Shown piece by piece: positions 42,693-51,869 of a stretch of DNA of 64,000 bases. Numbering within the stretch: the first letter of the stretch is position 1; every line of letters starts with the position of its first letter. Below the pieces are notes generated by a model. The model saw only the letters and a list, made by a program, of their open reading frames with translations, did no database searches and was not told the origin of the DNA. Origin of the DNA: G041228335 sp964580905. GTDB taxonomy: Bacteria; Pseudomonadota; Alphaproteobacteria; Puniceispirillales; UBA1172. Position numbers and translations under genes: made by a program. The stretch covers positions 62,001 to 126,000 of the forward strand of contig CAZOLR010000001.1 of the NCBI GenBank assembly GCA_964580905.1, given 5' to 3'.

Positions 42693-44495
42693 ATGACCGG
42701 CAAGACCGAGACAACAGCCAGCGACAGCAAGGCGGAAATCGCGACCATCTCTGGTGCCGAGGCTATTCTGAGGGTACTTGAAGATCAGGGCGTTGAGGTC
42801 ATTTTCGGCTACCCCGGCGGGGCAGTGCTGCCCATTTACGATGCCATCTTCAAGAGCAACGCGATCCGCCATATTCTGGTCCGCCATGAGCAGGCCGCCG
42901 TGCATGCCGCTGAAGGCTATGCCCGTTCAACAGGAAAGACAGGTGTTGTGCTGGTCACTTCCGGTCCCGGTGCAACAAACGCGGTTACCGGTCTTACCGA
43001 CGCGCTGATGGACTCGATCCCCGTTCTGTGCCTGACCGGGCAGGTGCCGACGCATCTCATTGGCAACGACGCGTTTCAGGAAGCCGATACAACCGGGATA
43101 ACACGTCCCTGCACCAAGCATAACTATCTTGTCAAGGACAGCACAAAACTGTGCGATACCTTAAGGGAAGCGTTCCACGTTGCGTCCACCGGACGCCCCG
43201 GACCCGTGGTGGTTGATCTTCCCAAGGATATTCAGCTGGCTGACGTGGAGCTGACCCGGACGGGTGCTGCAAACGCCACCAGTCGGTACAAGCCGAAAAC
43301 CACCCCGGACAAATCGCTGATCCGTGAGGCGGCAAAGATGCTGGCATCGGCCAAACGTCCCGTGATCTATGGCGGCGGCGGCATTATCAACGCCGGGCCC
43401 GACGCATCCGACAGCCTTCGTGAGCTTGTCGCCCTGACCGGTTTTCCCACAACCCTGACGCTGATGGGGCTCGGTGCCTTGCCGGCATCGGATAAGCATT
43501 TCATTGGTATGCTGGGAATGCACGGCACGTATGAAGCCAATCTCACCATGTATAACTGCGATGTGATGCTGAATATCGGCGCACGTTTCGATGACAGAGT
43601 GACCGGGAAGACAAGCGAATTTTCCCCGGGCTCAAAGCGGATACATATCGATATCGATCCGTCATCCATCAACAAGAACATTCAGGTGGATCTGGCCATC
43701 ATAGGCGATGCCGGTGAAGCCATCCGCATGCTGATCAAGGAACTGAAAGCCATCAAGTTTGCGCCGGATAAGCCAGCCCTTGACAGCTGGTGGAAAAAGA
43801 TCAACAGCTGGAAGTCCGTAAACTGTCTGCATTACGATCAGTCCGACAAAATCATCAAACCTCAATACGCCATTCACCGGCTTTGGGAGATGACCAGGGA
43901 CAGGGATGCGTTCGTGACCACCGAAGTCGGGCAGCATCAGATGTGGGCGGCGCAGTATTACGGCTTTGAAAATCCGAACCGCTGGATGACGTCGGGCGGG
44001 CTTGGCACCATGGGCTATGGTCTTCCGGCCGCCATGGGGGTTCAGATCGGCAATCCGGATGCGCTGGTGATTGATATTTCAGGTGAAGCGTCCTTCATGA
44101 TGAACATGCAGGAATTGTCCACACTGTCCCAATATAATCTCCCGGTTAAGGTCTTTATCATCAACAATGAATGGATGGGCATGGTCCGCCAATGGCAGGA
44201 GCTGATCCATGGCGGAAGGTATTCTGAAAGCTATTCGGAATCCCTGCCGGATTTCATCAAACTTGCGGACTGTTTCGGCATGACCGGGTTGCGCGCCGAA
44301 AACGTGGATGATCTGGACAATGTGATCGATACCATGCTGGCAACAGATGGCCCCGTCCTTGCAGATATCCGTGTCGCCAAGGAAGAAAATTGTTTCCCGA
44401 TGATCCCGTCGGGTGCGGCACATAATCAGATGCTTCTCGGACCTCAGGATAAGGTGGCAGCCCCTGTTTCCGAAGAAGGTATGGTTCTTGTTTAG
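42693..44495 (+). CDS. ilvB: Acetolactate synthase large subunit
   Basis: Thiamine-diphosphate and FAD enzyme for the first common step of branched-chain amino acid synthesis, 600 residues. The active-site glutamate is in LVRHEQAAVHAAEGYAR near residue 60; LVTSGPGATNAVTGL, the FAD region GARFDDRVTGK and the cofactor motif SGEASFMMNMQELSTLSQYNLPVKVFIINNEW follow. I start at ATG 42693; the in-frame TTG at 42675 lies in the GAGGAG region. ilvH begins 12 bases after the stop. The stretch upstream carries no convincing attenuator. Confidence 0.95.
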   Translation: MTGKTETTASDSKAEIATISGAEAILRVLEDQGVEVIFGYPGGAVLPIYDAIFKSNAIRHILVRHEQAAVHAAEGYARSTGKTGVVLVTSGPGATNAVTGLTDALMDSIPVLCLTGQVPTHLIGNDAFQEADTTGITRPCTKHNYLVKDSTKLCDTLREAFHVASTGRPGPVVVDLPKDIQLADVELTRTGAANATSRYKPKTTPDKSLIREAAKMLASAKRPVIYGGGGIINAGPDASDSLRELVALTGFPTTLTLMGLGALPASDKHFIGMLGMHGTYEANLTMYNCDVMLNIGARFDDRVTGKTSEFSPGSKRIHIDIDPSSINKNIQVDLAIIGDAGEAIRMLIKELKAIKFAPDKPALDSWWKKINSWKSVNCLHYDQSDKIIKPQYAIHRLWEMTRDRDAFVTTEVGQHQMWAAQYYGFENPNRWMTSGGLGTMGYGLPAAMGVQIGNPDALVIDISGEASFMMNMQELSTLSQYNLPVKVFIINNEWMGMVRQWQELIHGGRYSESYSESLPDFIKLADCFGMTGLRAENVDDLDNVIDTMLATDGPVLADIRVAKEENCFPMIPSGAAHNQMLLGPQDKVAAPVSEEGMVLV

Positions 44496-44507
44496 GAAAA
44501 ATTAACC

Positions 44508-45047
44508 ATGTCAGAGACTATGGCCGAAGCCCGGCATACGATTTCCGTTCTTGTTGATAATGAACCCGGTGTTCTGGCCCGGGTGATAGGTCTGTTTTCA
44601 GGCCGTGGATATAACATTGAAAGCCTGACGGTTTCCGAAGTTGACCGGGTGCACCACATCTCCCGGATCTCGATTGTTACCAGAGGCACGCCCATGGTGA
44701 TCGAACAGATCAAAGCTCAGCTTGACCGTATCGTGCCGGTCCATCTGGTGCGTGACCTGACAAGCGGCGGTGACCATATCGAACGTGAACTTGCCCTTGT
44801 CAAACTGATGAACACCGGTGACGAGCGCATCGAAGCGCTGCGGATTGCCGATACCTTTCGGGCGCGGACACTGGACAGCACCCTGAAATCATTTGTTTTT
44901 GAAATTACCGGAAGCAGCTCAAAGGTTGAGGCTTTCGTTGATCTGATGGCATCACTGGGGGAGGTGGAAGTGTCGCGTACCGGCGTATCCGCCATTTCCC
45001 GTGGTGCCATAGCCGACATGCCGATCAGTCTTAAGACTGATGGCTGA
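44508..45047 (+). CDS. ilvH: Acetolactate synthase small (regulatory) subunit
   Basis: Regulatory subunit that confers valine feedback on IlvB. The N-terminal ACT domain begins ISVLVDNEPGVLARVIGLFSGRGYNIESL and the C-terminal ACT-like domain covers about residues 80-165. The length of 179 residues and both domains are standard. It sits between ilvB and ilvC with short gaps (12 and 26 bases), so one operon is likely. Confidence 0.95.
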   Translation: MSETMAEARHTISVLVDNEPGVLARVIGLFSGRGYNIESLTVSEVDRVHHISRISIVTRGTPMVIEQIKAQLDRIVPVHLVRDLTSGGDHIERELALVKLMNTGDERIEALRIADTFRARTLDSTLKSFVFEITGSSSKVEAFVDLMASLGEVEVSRTGVSAISRGAIADMPISLKTDG

Positions 45048-45073
45048 ACCCCCATGTAATCAGGAGAAAATCA

Positions 45074-46093
45074 ATGCGGGTCTATTATGATCGTGATGCC
45101 GACGTCAATCTCATCAAATCCAAGAAAGTTTGTATCGTCGGCTATGGCTCACAGGGCCATGCCCATGCGGCAAACCTGAAGGACAGCGGTGTCAAGGAAG
45201 TTGCCGTCGCCCTTCGTGAAGGATCATCAAGCCGGAAGAAGGCCACAGAAGCCGGTTTCAAGGTCATGTCAGTCAAAGAAGCCGCTGAGTGGGCTGACCT
45301 GCTCATGATGCTGACCCCTGATGAACTACAGGCCGAAATCTATGAAGAAGAAATCGCCGGCAATATGCGCCCGGGTGCTGCTCTTGCCTTTGCCCACGGC
45401 CTTAACGTGCATTTTGATCTGATTGTTCCGGCCGGCGATGTTGACGTCCTCATGATCGCCCCGAAGGGCCCCGGTCACACGGTTCGCGGCGAATATGTCA
45501 AAGGTGGCGGCGTGCCTTGCCTCCTTGCCGTGCATCAGGATGCGTCCGGAAACGCACATGATCTCGGTCTGTCCTATGCTTCGGCTATTGGCGGCGGCCG
45601 TTCCGGCGTGATCGAAACCAGCTTCCGTCAGGAATGCGAAACAGATCTTTTTGGTGAGCAGGCCGTTCTCTGCGGTGGTCTTTGCGAGCTGATCAAGGCA
45701 GGTTTTGACACCCTTGTTGATGCTGGTTATGACCCTGAGATGGCGTATTTTGAATGCCTGCACGAAGTCAAACTGATTGTTGACCTCATCTATGAGGGCG
45801 GCATTGCAAACATGAACTATTCCATTTCCAATACCGCGGAATATGGTGAATATGTCTCAGGCCCGCGTGTTATCACCGATGAAACCCGCAAGGCCATGCG
45901 TGAAATCCTCGACGATATCCAGTCCGGCCGCTTCACCCGTGACTGGATGCTGGAAAACAAGGCACGTCAGTCAAGCTTCAAGGCGATGCGCCGTAATGCG
46001 GCCGACCACCGGATTGAAGCGGTAGGCGAAACCCTGAGAGGGATGATGCCGTGGATCGGCGCCAATCGCCTCGTCGATAAATCCAAAAACTAA
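45074..46093 (+). CDS. ilvC: Ketol-acid reductoisomerase, class I
   Basis: NADPH enzyme that rearranges and reduces acetolactate in isoleucine and valine synthesis. The N-terminal cofactor motif is VGYGSQGHAHAANLKDSG; magnesium-binding helices follow with QAVLCGGLCELIKAGFDTLVDAGYDPEMAYFECLHE. At 339 residues it is the short class I form. CAGGAGAAAATCA precedes the ATG. A long hairpin follows within 11 bases of its stop. Confidence 0.96.
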   Translation: MRVYYDRDADVNLIKSKKVCIVGYGSQGHAHAANLKDSGVKEVAVALREGSSSRKKATEAGFKVMSVKEAAEWADLLMMLTPDELQAEIYEEEIAGNMRPGAALAFAHGLNVHFDLIVPAGDVDVLMIAPKGPGHTVRGEYVKGGGVPCLLAVHQDASGNAHDLGLSYASAIGGGRSGVIETSFRQECETDLFGEQAVLCGGLCELIKAGFDTLVDAGYDPEMAYFECLHEVKLIVDLIYEGGIANMNYSISNTAEYGEYVSGPRVITDETRKAMREILDDIQSGRFTRDWMLENKARQSSFKAMRRNAADHRIEAVGETLRGMMPWIGANRLVDKSKN

Positions 46094-46103
46094 CTGCATC
46101 TTA

Positions 46104-46150
46104 AAATCCGGCATCATGACGTGATAAATTCTCGTTATGATGCTGGATTT
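46104..46150 (+). terminator. Long hairpin after ilvC, likely terminator
   Basis: An 18-bp stem (46104-46121 with 46133-46150, two G-U pairs) with an 11-base loop. It lies 11 bases after the ilvC stop and about 105 bases before mreB. The stem is A/T-rich at its base but no clean T run follows, so efficiency as an intrinsic terminator is uncertain. Confidence 0.6.
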
Positions 46151-46181
46151 AGCCACATTTCTGTATTAAAAATAGAAATGG

Positions 46182-46218
46182 TCAGTGGGCATACACTGAT
46201 CTGCCGTGAAAAAACGGC
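46182..46218 (+). promoter_or_regulatory. Two small hairpins in the mreB upstream region
   Basis: TCAGTG/CACTGA (46182-46199, 6-base loop) and GCCGT/ACGGC (46203-46218, GAAAAA loop) follow one another, about 37 bases before the mreB start. They could be operator half-sites or a structured leader; no function can be assigned. Confidence 0.3.
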
Positions 46219-46254
46219 CATTTAAGTCTAGGGGACCGTATTAGGTTAGTGATC

Positions 46255-47292
46255 ATGCTCAACGCTATTAGAGGATTGTTTTCAGCGGATCTTGCGATTG
46301 ATCTTGGAACGGCGAACACTCTTGTCTACGTCAAGGGGCGCGGGATTATTCTTAACGAACCTTCTGTGGTGGCCATAGCTCAGATTCGCGGCAAACAACA
46401 GGTCCTCGCCGTGGGTGAAGAAGCCAAGGTCATGCTGGGGAAGACTCCCGGAAATATCCGAGCTATTCGTCCCATGGCTGATGGCGTGATCGCTGATTTT
46501 GAAGTTGCGGAAGAAATGATCAAGCATTTCATCCGCAAGGTTAACGGCAAGATGCCTCTTTCAAGCCCGCAGGTCATTATCTGCGTGCCATCCGGTTCCA
46601 CCGCCGTCGAGCGCCGGGCCATTCAGGAATCCGCTGAAAGCGCAGGCGCAAGACGTGTCTACCTCATCGAAGAACCCATGGCGGCGGCTATTGGCGCCGG
46701 GTTGCCCGTGACCGAACCTTCAGGGTCGATGGTAGTTGATATCGGCGGCGGCACCACCGAGGTCGCCATTCTCTCGCTCGGTAATATCGTTTACGCGCAT
46801 TCCGTCCGTGTTGGCGGGGATAAATTTGATGAAGCGCTTATCAATTACATGCGCCGCACGCATAACCTGCTGATCGGGGAATCCACCGCCGAACGTATCA
46901 AGAAAGAGATCGGGATCGCCTGCAAGCCGCAGGGATCGAACGGGCAGAAAATATCGGTAAGGGGTCGTGACCTTGTCAATGGCGTGCCAAAAGAAATCCG
47001 CATCAATCAGGTGCAGGTCGCCGATGCCTTGTCGGATTCCATTCGCCAGATCATCGAAGGCGTGAAAGTCGCTCTTGAGCAGACCCCGCCTGAACTGGCT
47101 GCGGATATTGTCGAAAAAGGTATTGTCATGACCGGGGGCGGCAGCCTTCTTGCCGAAATCGATACCGTGCTCAGGGACTCCACCGGTCTGGCTGTTTCCA
47201 TTGCCGAAGATCCCCTGACTTGTGTGGCTCTCGGCACCGGACGCTGCCTTGAAGAAATGCGGACCCTGCAGAACGTGCTGGTTGGCGCATAA
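46255..47292 (+). CDS. mreB: Rod-shape protein MreB (bacterial actin)
   Basis: Actin-like ATPase that guides cell-wall elongation in rod-shaped cells. Phosphate-1 motif IDLGTANTLVYVKG is near residue 15, phosphate-2 VVDIGGGTTEVAI near 160, and the adenosine motif MTGGGSLLAEID near 290. The length of 345 residues is standard. I start it at ATG 46255 (MLNAIRGLF); a GTG two codons upstream is possible. It opens the mre-mrd-rpoN run and indicates a rod or curved-rod cell. Confidence 0.96.
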   Translation: MLNAIRGLFSADLAIDLGTANTLVYVKGRGIILNEPSVVAIAQIRGKQQVLAVGEEAKVMLGKTPGNIRAIRPMADGVIADFEVAEEMIKHFIRKVNGKMPLSSPQVIICVPSGSTAVERRAIQESAESAGARRVYLIEEPMAAAIGAGLPVTEPSGSMVVDIGGGTTEVAILSLGNIVYAHSVRVGGDKFDEALINYMRRTHNLLIGESTAERIKKEIGIACKPQGSNGQKISVRGRDLVNGVPKEIRINQVQVADALSDSIRQIIEGVKVALEQTPPELAADIVEKGIVMTGGGSLLAEIDTVLRDSTGLAVSIAEDPLTCVALGTGRCLEEMRTLQNVLVGA

Positions 47293-47300
47293 GGCAGACT

Positions 47301-48263
47301 ATGGCCAGAACCAAGGGCAACCGAAAACGTAGCCCGAAATCAAACGGGATCACCAGACAGATCCTGATCTTTGTCATCTGTGTTGCCATGATGGTTATCG
47401 GCAAGGCCGATATAACGGCGGTTAATTCCGTGCGCACAGGCCTTACCGGTTTCATCACACCTGTTGCTGATGTTGTATCCGTTCCGTTTCGTGCTGTATA
47501 TGCGATGGTGGACAGCATGCAGGCGGTAGCCAATCTTCGCGAAGAAAACCTCCAGCTGAAAAGAGATGTTGAACGTCTTCGCCAGTGGCGCCGCAAAGCC
47601 GAAATCCTGCAAAATGAAAACCGTCAGCTCAGGTCGGTCAGCGGGGTCATTATTCCCGAAGGCACCACGCCGGTTGCCGCGCGGGTGATTGCGGTCAACT
47701 CAGATAGTTTCGCACACTCCGTTCTCATTAATGTCGGGGCAAGCGCAGGCATACAAAAGGGCAACGCGGTGACAACAACCGATGGGCTCGTCGGGATCAT
47801 CGTCAGTGTCGGCCCGAAACACAGCCAGGTGTTGCTGGTAACGGATATCAACGCAATGATCCCGGTTATTCTTTCGTCGTCGTCATGGCCGGCAACAACA
47901 GCCGGACGGAACAGCGCGGAGCTTGACCTCAGGTTTCTGCCGGCCGAGGCCACTGCCAATCTTGATGATCTTGTGCAGACTTCCGGCCATGGCGGGGTCT
48001 TGCCGGCGGGCATACCCGTGGGCCGTATAACCGAAGTCGGCTCAGACAGCATCAAGGTGAAACCGGTGGTGGATCTGCCGAGGCTTGGTTTCGTATCGGT
48101 GCTCACCACAAGGGAAGATCCCGGCTTTGCGGTTGATGATATTTACGATCAGACCTTCCGGACACTTCCGCAGGATGAAGAAGGCTTTACCCTTGAAGGA
48201 ATTAATGCGCTGGGTCAGCGAAGCACAGGCGATCAAATTCCTGTAAACGGAGAGGAGCAGTGA
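47301..48263 (+). CDS. mreC: Rod-shape protein MreC
   Basis: Periplasmic scaffold of the elongasome, 320 residues: basic N-terminus, one membrane segment (ILIFVICVAMMVIGKA), a coiled coil around residues 70-115 rich in E, L, K and R, then the beta domain with VNSDSFAHSVLINVGASAGIQ. It starts eight bases after mreB and its stop overlaps the mreD GTG start. Confidence 0.92.
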   Translation: MARTKGNRKRSPKSNGITRQILIFVICVAMMVIGKADITAVNSVRTGLTGFITPVADVVSVPFRAVYAMVDSMQAVANLREENLQLKRDVERLRQWRRKAEILQNENRQLRSVSGVIIPEGTTPVAARVIAVNSDSFAHSVLINVGASAGIQKGNAVTTTDGLVGIIVSVGPKHSQVLLVTDINAMIPVILSSSSWPATTAGRNSAELDLRFLPAEATANLDDLVQTSGHGGVLPAGIPVGRITEVGSDSIKVKPVVDLPRLGFVSVLTTREDPGFAVDDIYDQTFRTLPQDEEGFTLEGINALGQRSTGDQIPVNGEEQ

Positions 48264-48784
48264 ACGCAGAACGTGAGAATCAGGATCAGCTTCTGCTGTC
48301 ACAGGTCATCGGGTTTGTCGGCATGACAGCACTTGCCTTTGCTGAATCCGCGCTTGGGCAGATGCCGTTATTCTATGGCAGTGTTCCGAGAATCCTTTTG
48401 ATCATGCTCTTTATCATCACCCTTCTGTCACCGGCGGTGCTTCCGGCCTTTATGATGCTGGTGATTGGCATTGTCTATGATCTGGTGCAGGGAAATCCGC
48501 CCGGATATACCTCAAGCATGATGATGATTGTGCATATGGCGGTCATGCTCCGCCGGGTGAAGATGGCAGATGCCGATGCAGGAATTATCTGGTCTGAATT
48601 CAGCCTCGTGATGGCGGTGGTTCAGATATACGGTTTTCTGGTGCTGGTGGCATATACGGGCCATGTTCCGGCAATGGGGCCTGTTGTGTTTCAGTTTGCC
48701 ACGAGTGTTTTGCTGTTTCCCATTCTCTACTGGCTGACGATATTAAGCGCCAATCTTTCGCTGGCATTCTGGAGAAGCCGATGA
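48260..48784 (+). CDS. mreD: Rod-shape protein MreD
   Basis: A 174-residue inner-membrane protein with about five hydrophobic segments, the membrane partner of MreC. It starts with GTG overlapping the mreC stop (GTGA) and ends overlapping the mrdA start (ATGA). Sequence is poorly conserved in this family, so the assignment depends on position, length and topology. Confidence 0.85.
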   Translation: MNAERENQDQLLLSQVIGFVGMTALAFAESALGQMPLFYGSVPRILLIMLFIITLLSPAVLPAFMMLVIGIVYDLVQGNPPGYTSSMMMIVHMAVMLRRVKMADADAGIIWSEFSLVMAVVQIYGFLVLVAYTGHVPAMGPVVFQFATSVLLFPILYWLTILSANLSLAFWRSR

Positions 48785-50724
48785 TCACCCGAAGTATGCG
48801 TCTTCATGAAACGATGATCAGTCGCCGGGCGTTGATACTTGGGGGCGCGCAGGCTCTGCTCGCTGGCGGCCTTGCGGCAAGGCTCTATTATCTGCAGATA
48901 CAGGAAGGCCTGACCTATGACCGTCTGTCGGAACGGAACAAGTATGATTTCCGGATCATCCCCCCATCAAGGGGGCGCATTTTTGATATGCGCGGCAGGC
49001 TGTTGGCGGGCAATGCCGAAGCGTATGCCCTCAGTATCATTCCTGATTACACGAATGATCTTGCGCAATCTTTACATCAGCTTGCCCGGCTCATTGAGCT
49101 CAGCGATGAGGCGATGGCCGATATTCTTAAAGAGGCGGAGGGGCAATCGTCTTTTCTGCCGCTGATCATCCGTTCTGATCTGACTCAGAGGGAAGTCTCG
49201 AGGCTTGTTGTCCGCAGCCCGGAACTTTCAGGGGTGAGCTTTGCCAAGGTGGAAAAACGCATTTATCCGCAAGGGCTTCTGGCCGGGCATCTGACGGGAT
49301 ATGTCAATCGCGTGACCAGGGATGAAATCAGCGCCGGTCTGATAACACCTGAACTCGCCTCACTTTCCACGGGCAAAACAGGTGTGGAAAAGGCACAGGA
49401 GCAGGTGTTGCGTGGTGCCCCGGGGCGGGAGCGTATTCTTGTCAATGCCCTTGGCCGTCCTATCCGGACAGCGGTTGATGAACAGCCCGCAACTGGCAAG
49501 GATATCCGGATTACCATAGATGTGGATTGCCAGTATCAGGCCCTGGCCTGGTTGAAACAGGGGCCACATAAACCTGTCCGGCGGTCTCACCCGAAAGTGG
49601 CCCGTGCATTGGCGGCAAGCAAAAGCCTAGCCAAACTGATCCCGGCCGAAGAGACAACAGTTTTTGAAGACAGCAAAGGACGGATTATCCCGCCGGAAAC
49701 AGGTTCGGTGGTGGTCATGGATATCCGCACAGGTGCCGTTCGGACACTTGTTTCATCCCCGACCTTCGATCCCAATCTTTTTTCCGGGCGCATCAGTTCC
49801 AGCGAATGGAAAGCGCTGATTGAAAACAAACGTCAGCCCCTTCTGGATCGTGCGCTTTCAGGACAGTACAGCCCCGGATCCACATTCAAGATGCTGGTGG
49901 CGCTGGCGGCTCTTGAAGCCGGTGTCATCAGCGAGAAGACCTCATTTTTCTGCCCTGGCCATAAGGCAGTCGGCAATAAGGATTTTCACTGCTGGCAGAA
50001 AGACGGGCATGGCAGGGTTAATGTCATTCAGGCACTTGAGCGATCCTGCGATGTTTTCTTCTATGAAATCGGGCTCAAGACGGGTATTGCACGCATTGCC
50101 GAAATGGCACGGCGGCTCGGCCTCGGGGAAAAGACCAGAATAGGGCTCCCCGGCGAAAAAAGCGGGCTTATTCCTGATAAGGACTGGAAAGAAAAAGCCA
50201 TCGGCAGTTTCTGGACTCTCGGTGAAACGGTGAATGCCTCCATAGGTCAGGGCTATGTGCTGACAACGCCGATCCAGCTGGCGGTCATGACAGCAAGGCT
50301 GGCAAATGGCAAAGCGGTGGTTCCGACGGTGATGGAAAACCCGGATGCAATACCGGAATTTGCTGATCTTGATATCAATCCCTACGCGCTGAAGATCATC
50401 CGGCGCGGGATGCGGCAGGTTATGAATGGTTCACTCGGAACTGCCCGCAAACATGATCTTTCCGAAGAAGGGTATAAACTTGCCGGCAAAACCGGCACCG
50501 TGCAGGTCAAGGCAATCACCAAGGCTGAACGTGAAAGCGGTATCATTGATAATATTGACCGGCCCTGGAAGTTTCGTGACCATGCTCTTTTTGTCGGTTA
50601 CGCCCCTTTTGATGATCCGAAATACGCTGTCTCTGTCATTGTGGAACATGGCGGCGGCGGATCAGGTGTTGCGGCCCCCATTGCCAGCAAGGTATTAAGA
50701 CATTTACTTAAGGAGGGGATCTGA
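48781..50724 (+). CDS. mrdA: Penicillin-binding protein 2 (elongasome transpeptidase)
   Basis: Class B transpeptidase that crosslinks lateral-wall peptidoglycan, 647 residues. After a short cytoplasmic tail and membrane anchor (LILGGAQALLAGGLAARLYY) comes the dimerisation domain with FRIIPPSRGRIFD, then the transpeptidase domain with the nucleophile motif SPGSTFKM near residue 364, SCD near 424 and KTGT near 570. Overlaps with mreD and rodA are ATGA-like, giving tight coupling with its glycosyltransferase partner RodA. Confidence 0.95.
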   Translation: MITRSMRLHETMISRRALILGGAQALLAGGLAARLYYLQIQEGLTYDRLSERNKYDFRIIPPSRGRIFDMRGRLLAGNAEAYALSIIPDYTNDLAQSLHQLARLIELSDEAMADILKEAEGQSSFLPLIIRSDLTQREVSRLVVRSPELSGVSFAKVEKRIYPQGLLAGHLTGYVNRVTRDEISAGLITPELASLSTGKTGVEKAQEQVLRGAPGRERILVNALGRPIRTAVDEQPATGKDIRITIDVDCQYQALAWLKQGPHKPVRRSHPKVARALAASKSLAKLIPAEETTVFEDSKGRIIPPETGSVVVMDIRTGAVRTLVSSPTFDPNLFSGRISSSEWKALIENKRQPLLDRALSGQYSPGSTFKMLVALAALEAGVISEKTSFFCPGHKAVGNKDFHCWQKDGHGRVNVIQALERSCDVFFYEIGLKTGIARIAEMARRLGLGEKTRIGLPGEKSGLIPDKDWKEKAIGSFWTLGETVNASIGQGYVLTTPIQLAVMTARLANGKAVVPTVMENPDAIPEFADLDINPYALKIIRRGMRQVMNGSLGTARKHDLSEEGYKLAGKTGTVQVKAITKAERESGIIDNIDRPWKFRDHALFVGYAPFDDPKYAVSVIVEHGGGGSGVAAPIASKVLRHLLKEGI

Positions 50725-51869
50725 TGAAACCCTCCCAGATGCCGTCACGTCATCTTGTTCATCCGCTGGCCCCGCCGGTCACCATATTTCAGCGTCTGCG
50801 CAAAACGCCCTGGATACTTGTTCTTATTCTTGTTGTGCTTGGGCTTATAGGTGTGCTTGCCTTGTATTCCGCCGCGGGTGGGAGCTGGACTCCCTGGGCA
50901 TCACGCCATCTGATGCGACTTGGCCTCGGCGTGGCGATCATGTCGGTTATCGCGCAAATACCCATCTGGCACATACGTTCACTTGCCGTGGTCGGATGGA
51001 TTGCTTCCATCCTTCTTCTGCTGTCGCTTCAGTTTATTGGCTCAGGTGACGGGGTGGAAAGATGGATACGCATCGGCGGCTTTAATCTGCAACCGTCCGA
51101 GCCTGCAAAACTTGCCGTCATCCTTACACTTGCGGCCTATTTTCACACCATAAACCCCGAACTTCTCCGCAAGGTCCTGACGTATATTCCCGCCTTTCTG
51201 ATCACGCTGATCCCGTTCGGCCTGGTCTTGGTTCAGCCGGATCTCGGAACGTCGGTGATGCTGTTCGGCTCAGCGGCGGCGGTTGTCTTTGTTGCTGGCA
51301 TGCCGCGCTGGATGGTCGTCGGGATAATCACCTCCGCGCTTGCGGCCATCCCTGTTTTATGGTCTCAGCTCTATCAGTATCAGAAAGACCGGATACTGAT
51401 CTTCCTTAACCCCGGGGCAGATCAGCTCGGGGCAGGGTATCAGATCACCCAGGCCAAGATTGCGCTCGGCAGTGGCGGATTTTTTGGCAAAGGCTATCTG
51501 CAGGGAAGCCAGAGCAGGCTTAACTATCTGCCGGAAAAGCAGACAGATTTTGTCTTCACCATGATTGGCGAAGAATTTGGTTTCCTCGGATGTATCGCCA
51601 TTCTTGCGCTGTATATCGGGCTGATCTTTCTTCTTCTCCGCATCGGCCTGCAACTGAAATATCGTTTTTCAAGGCTGATGATCTTCGGGATAGCAATGAT
51701 GCTTTTTCTCTACCTGTTCGTGAATATCGCAATGGTGACAGGTATGTTGCCGGTGGTCGGCTCGCCCCTGCCACTTATCTCTTATGGCGGCACGGCGCTT
51801 CTGACGGTATTTATATCCATGGGACTTGTCATCAGCGCCGTTATTTATGACCACGAAAGTCAGGATTGA
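50724..51869 (+). CDS. rodA: RodA, SEDS peptidoglycan glycosyltransferase
   Basis: Polytopic membrane glycosyltransferase that polymerises lipid II together with PBP2, 381 residues with about ten hydrophobic segments. The SEDS features are visible: VERWIRIGGFNLQPSEPAKLA, YQKDRILIFLNP, and the C-terminal GSPLPLISYGGTALL. It begins at the ATG overlapping the mrdA stop and its own stop overlaps the rpoN start (TGATG). Confidence 0.95.
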   Translation: MKPSQMPSRHLVHPLAPPVTIFQRLRKTPWILVLILVVLGLIGVLALYSAAGGSWTPWASRHLMRLGLGVAIMSVIAQIPIWHIRSLAVVGWIASILLLLSLQFIGSGDGVERWIRIGGFNLQPSEPAKLAVILTLAAYFHTINPELLRKVLTYIPAFLITLIPFGLVLVQPDLGTSVMLFGSAAAVVFVAGMPRWMVVGIITSALAAIPVLWSQLYQYQKDRILIFLNPGADQLGAGYQITQAKIALGSGGFFGKGYLQGSQSRLNYLPEKQTDFVFTMIGEEFGFLGCIAILALYIGLIFLLLRIGLQLKYRFSRLMIFGIAMMLFLYLFVNIAMVTGMLPVVGSPLPLISYGGTALLTVFISMGLVISAVIYDHESQD

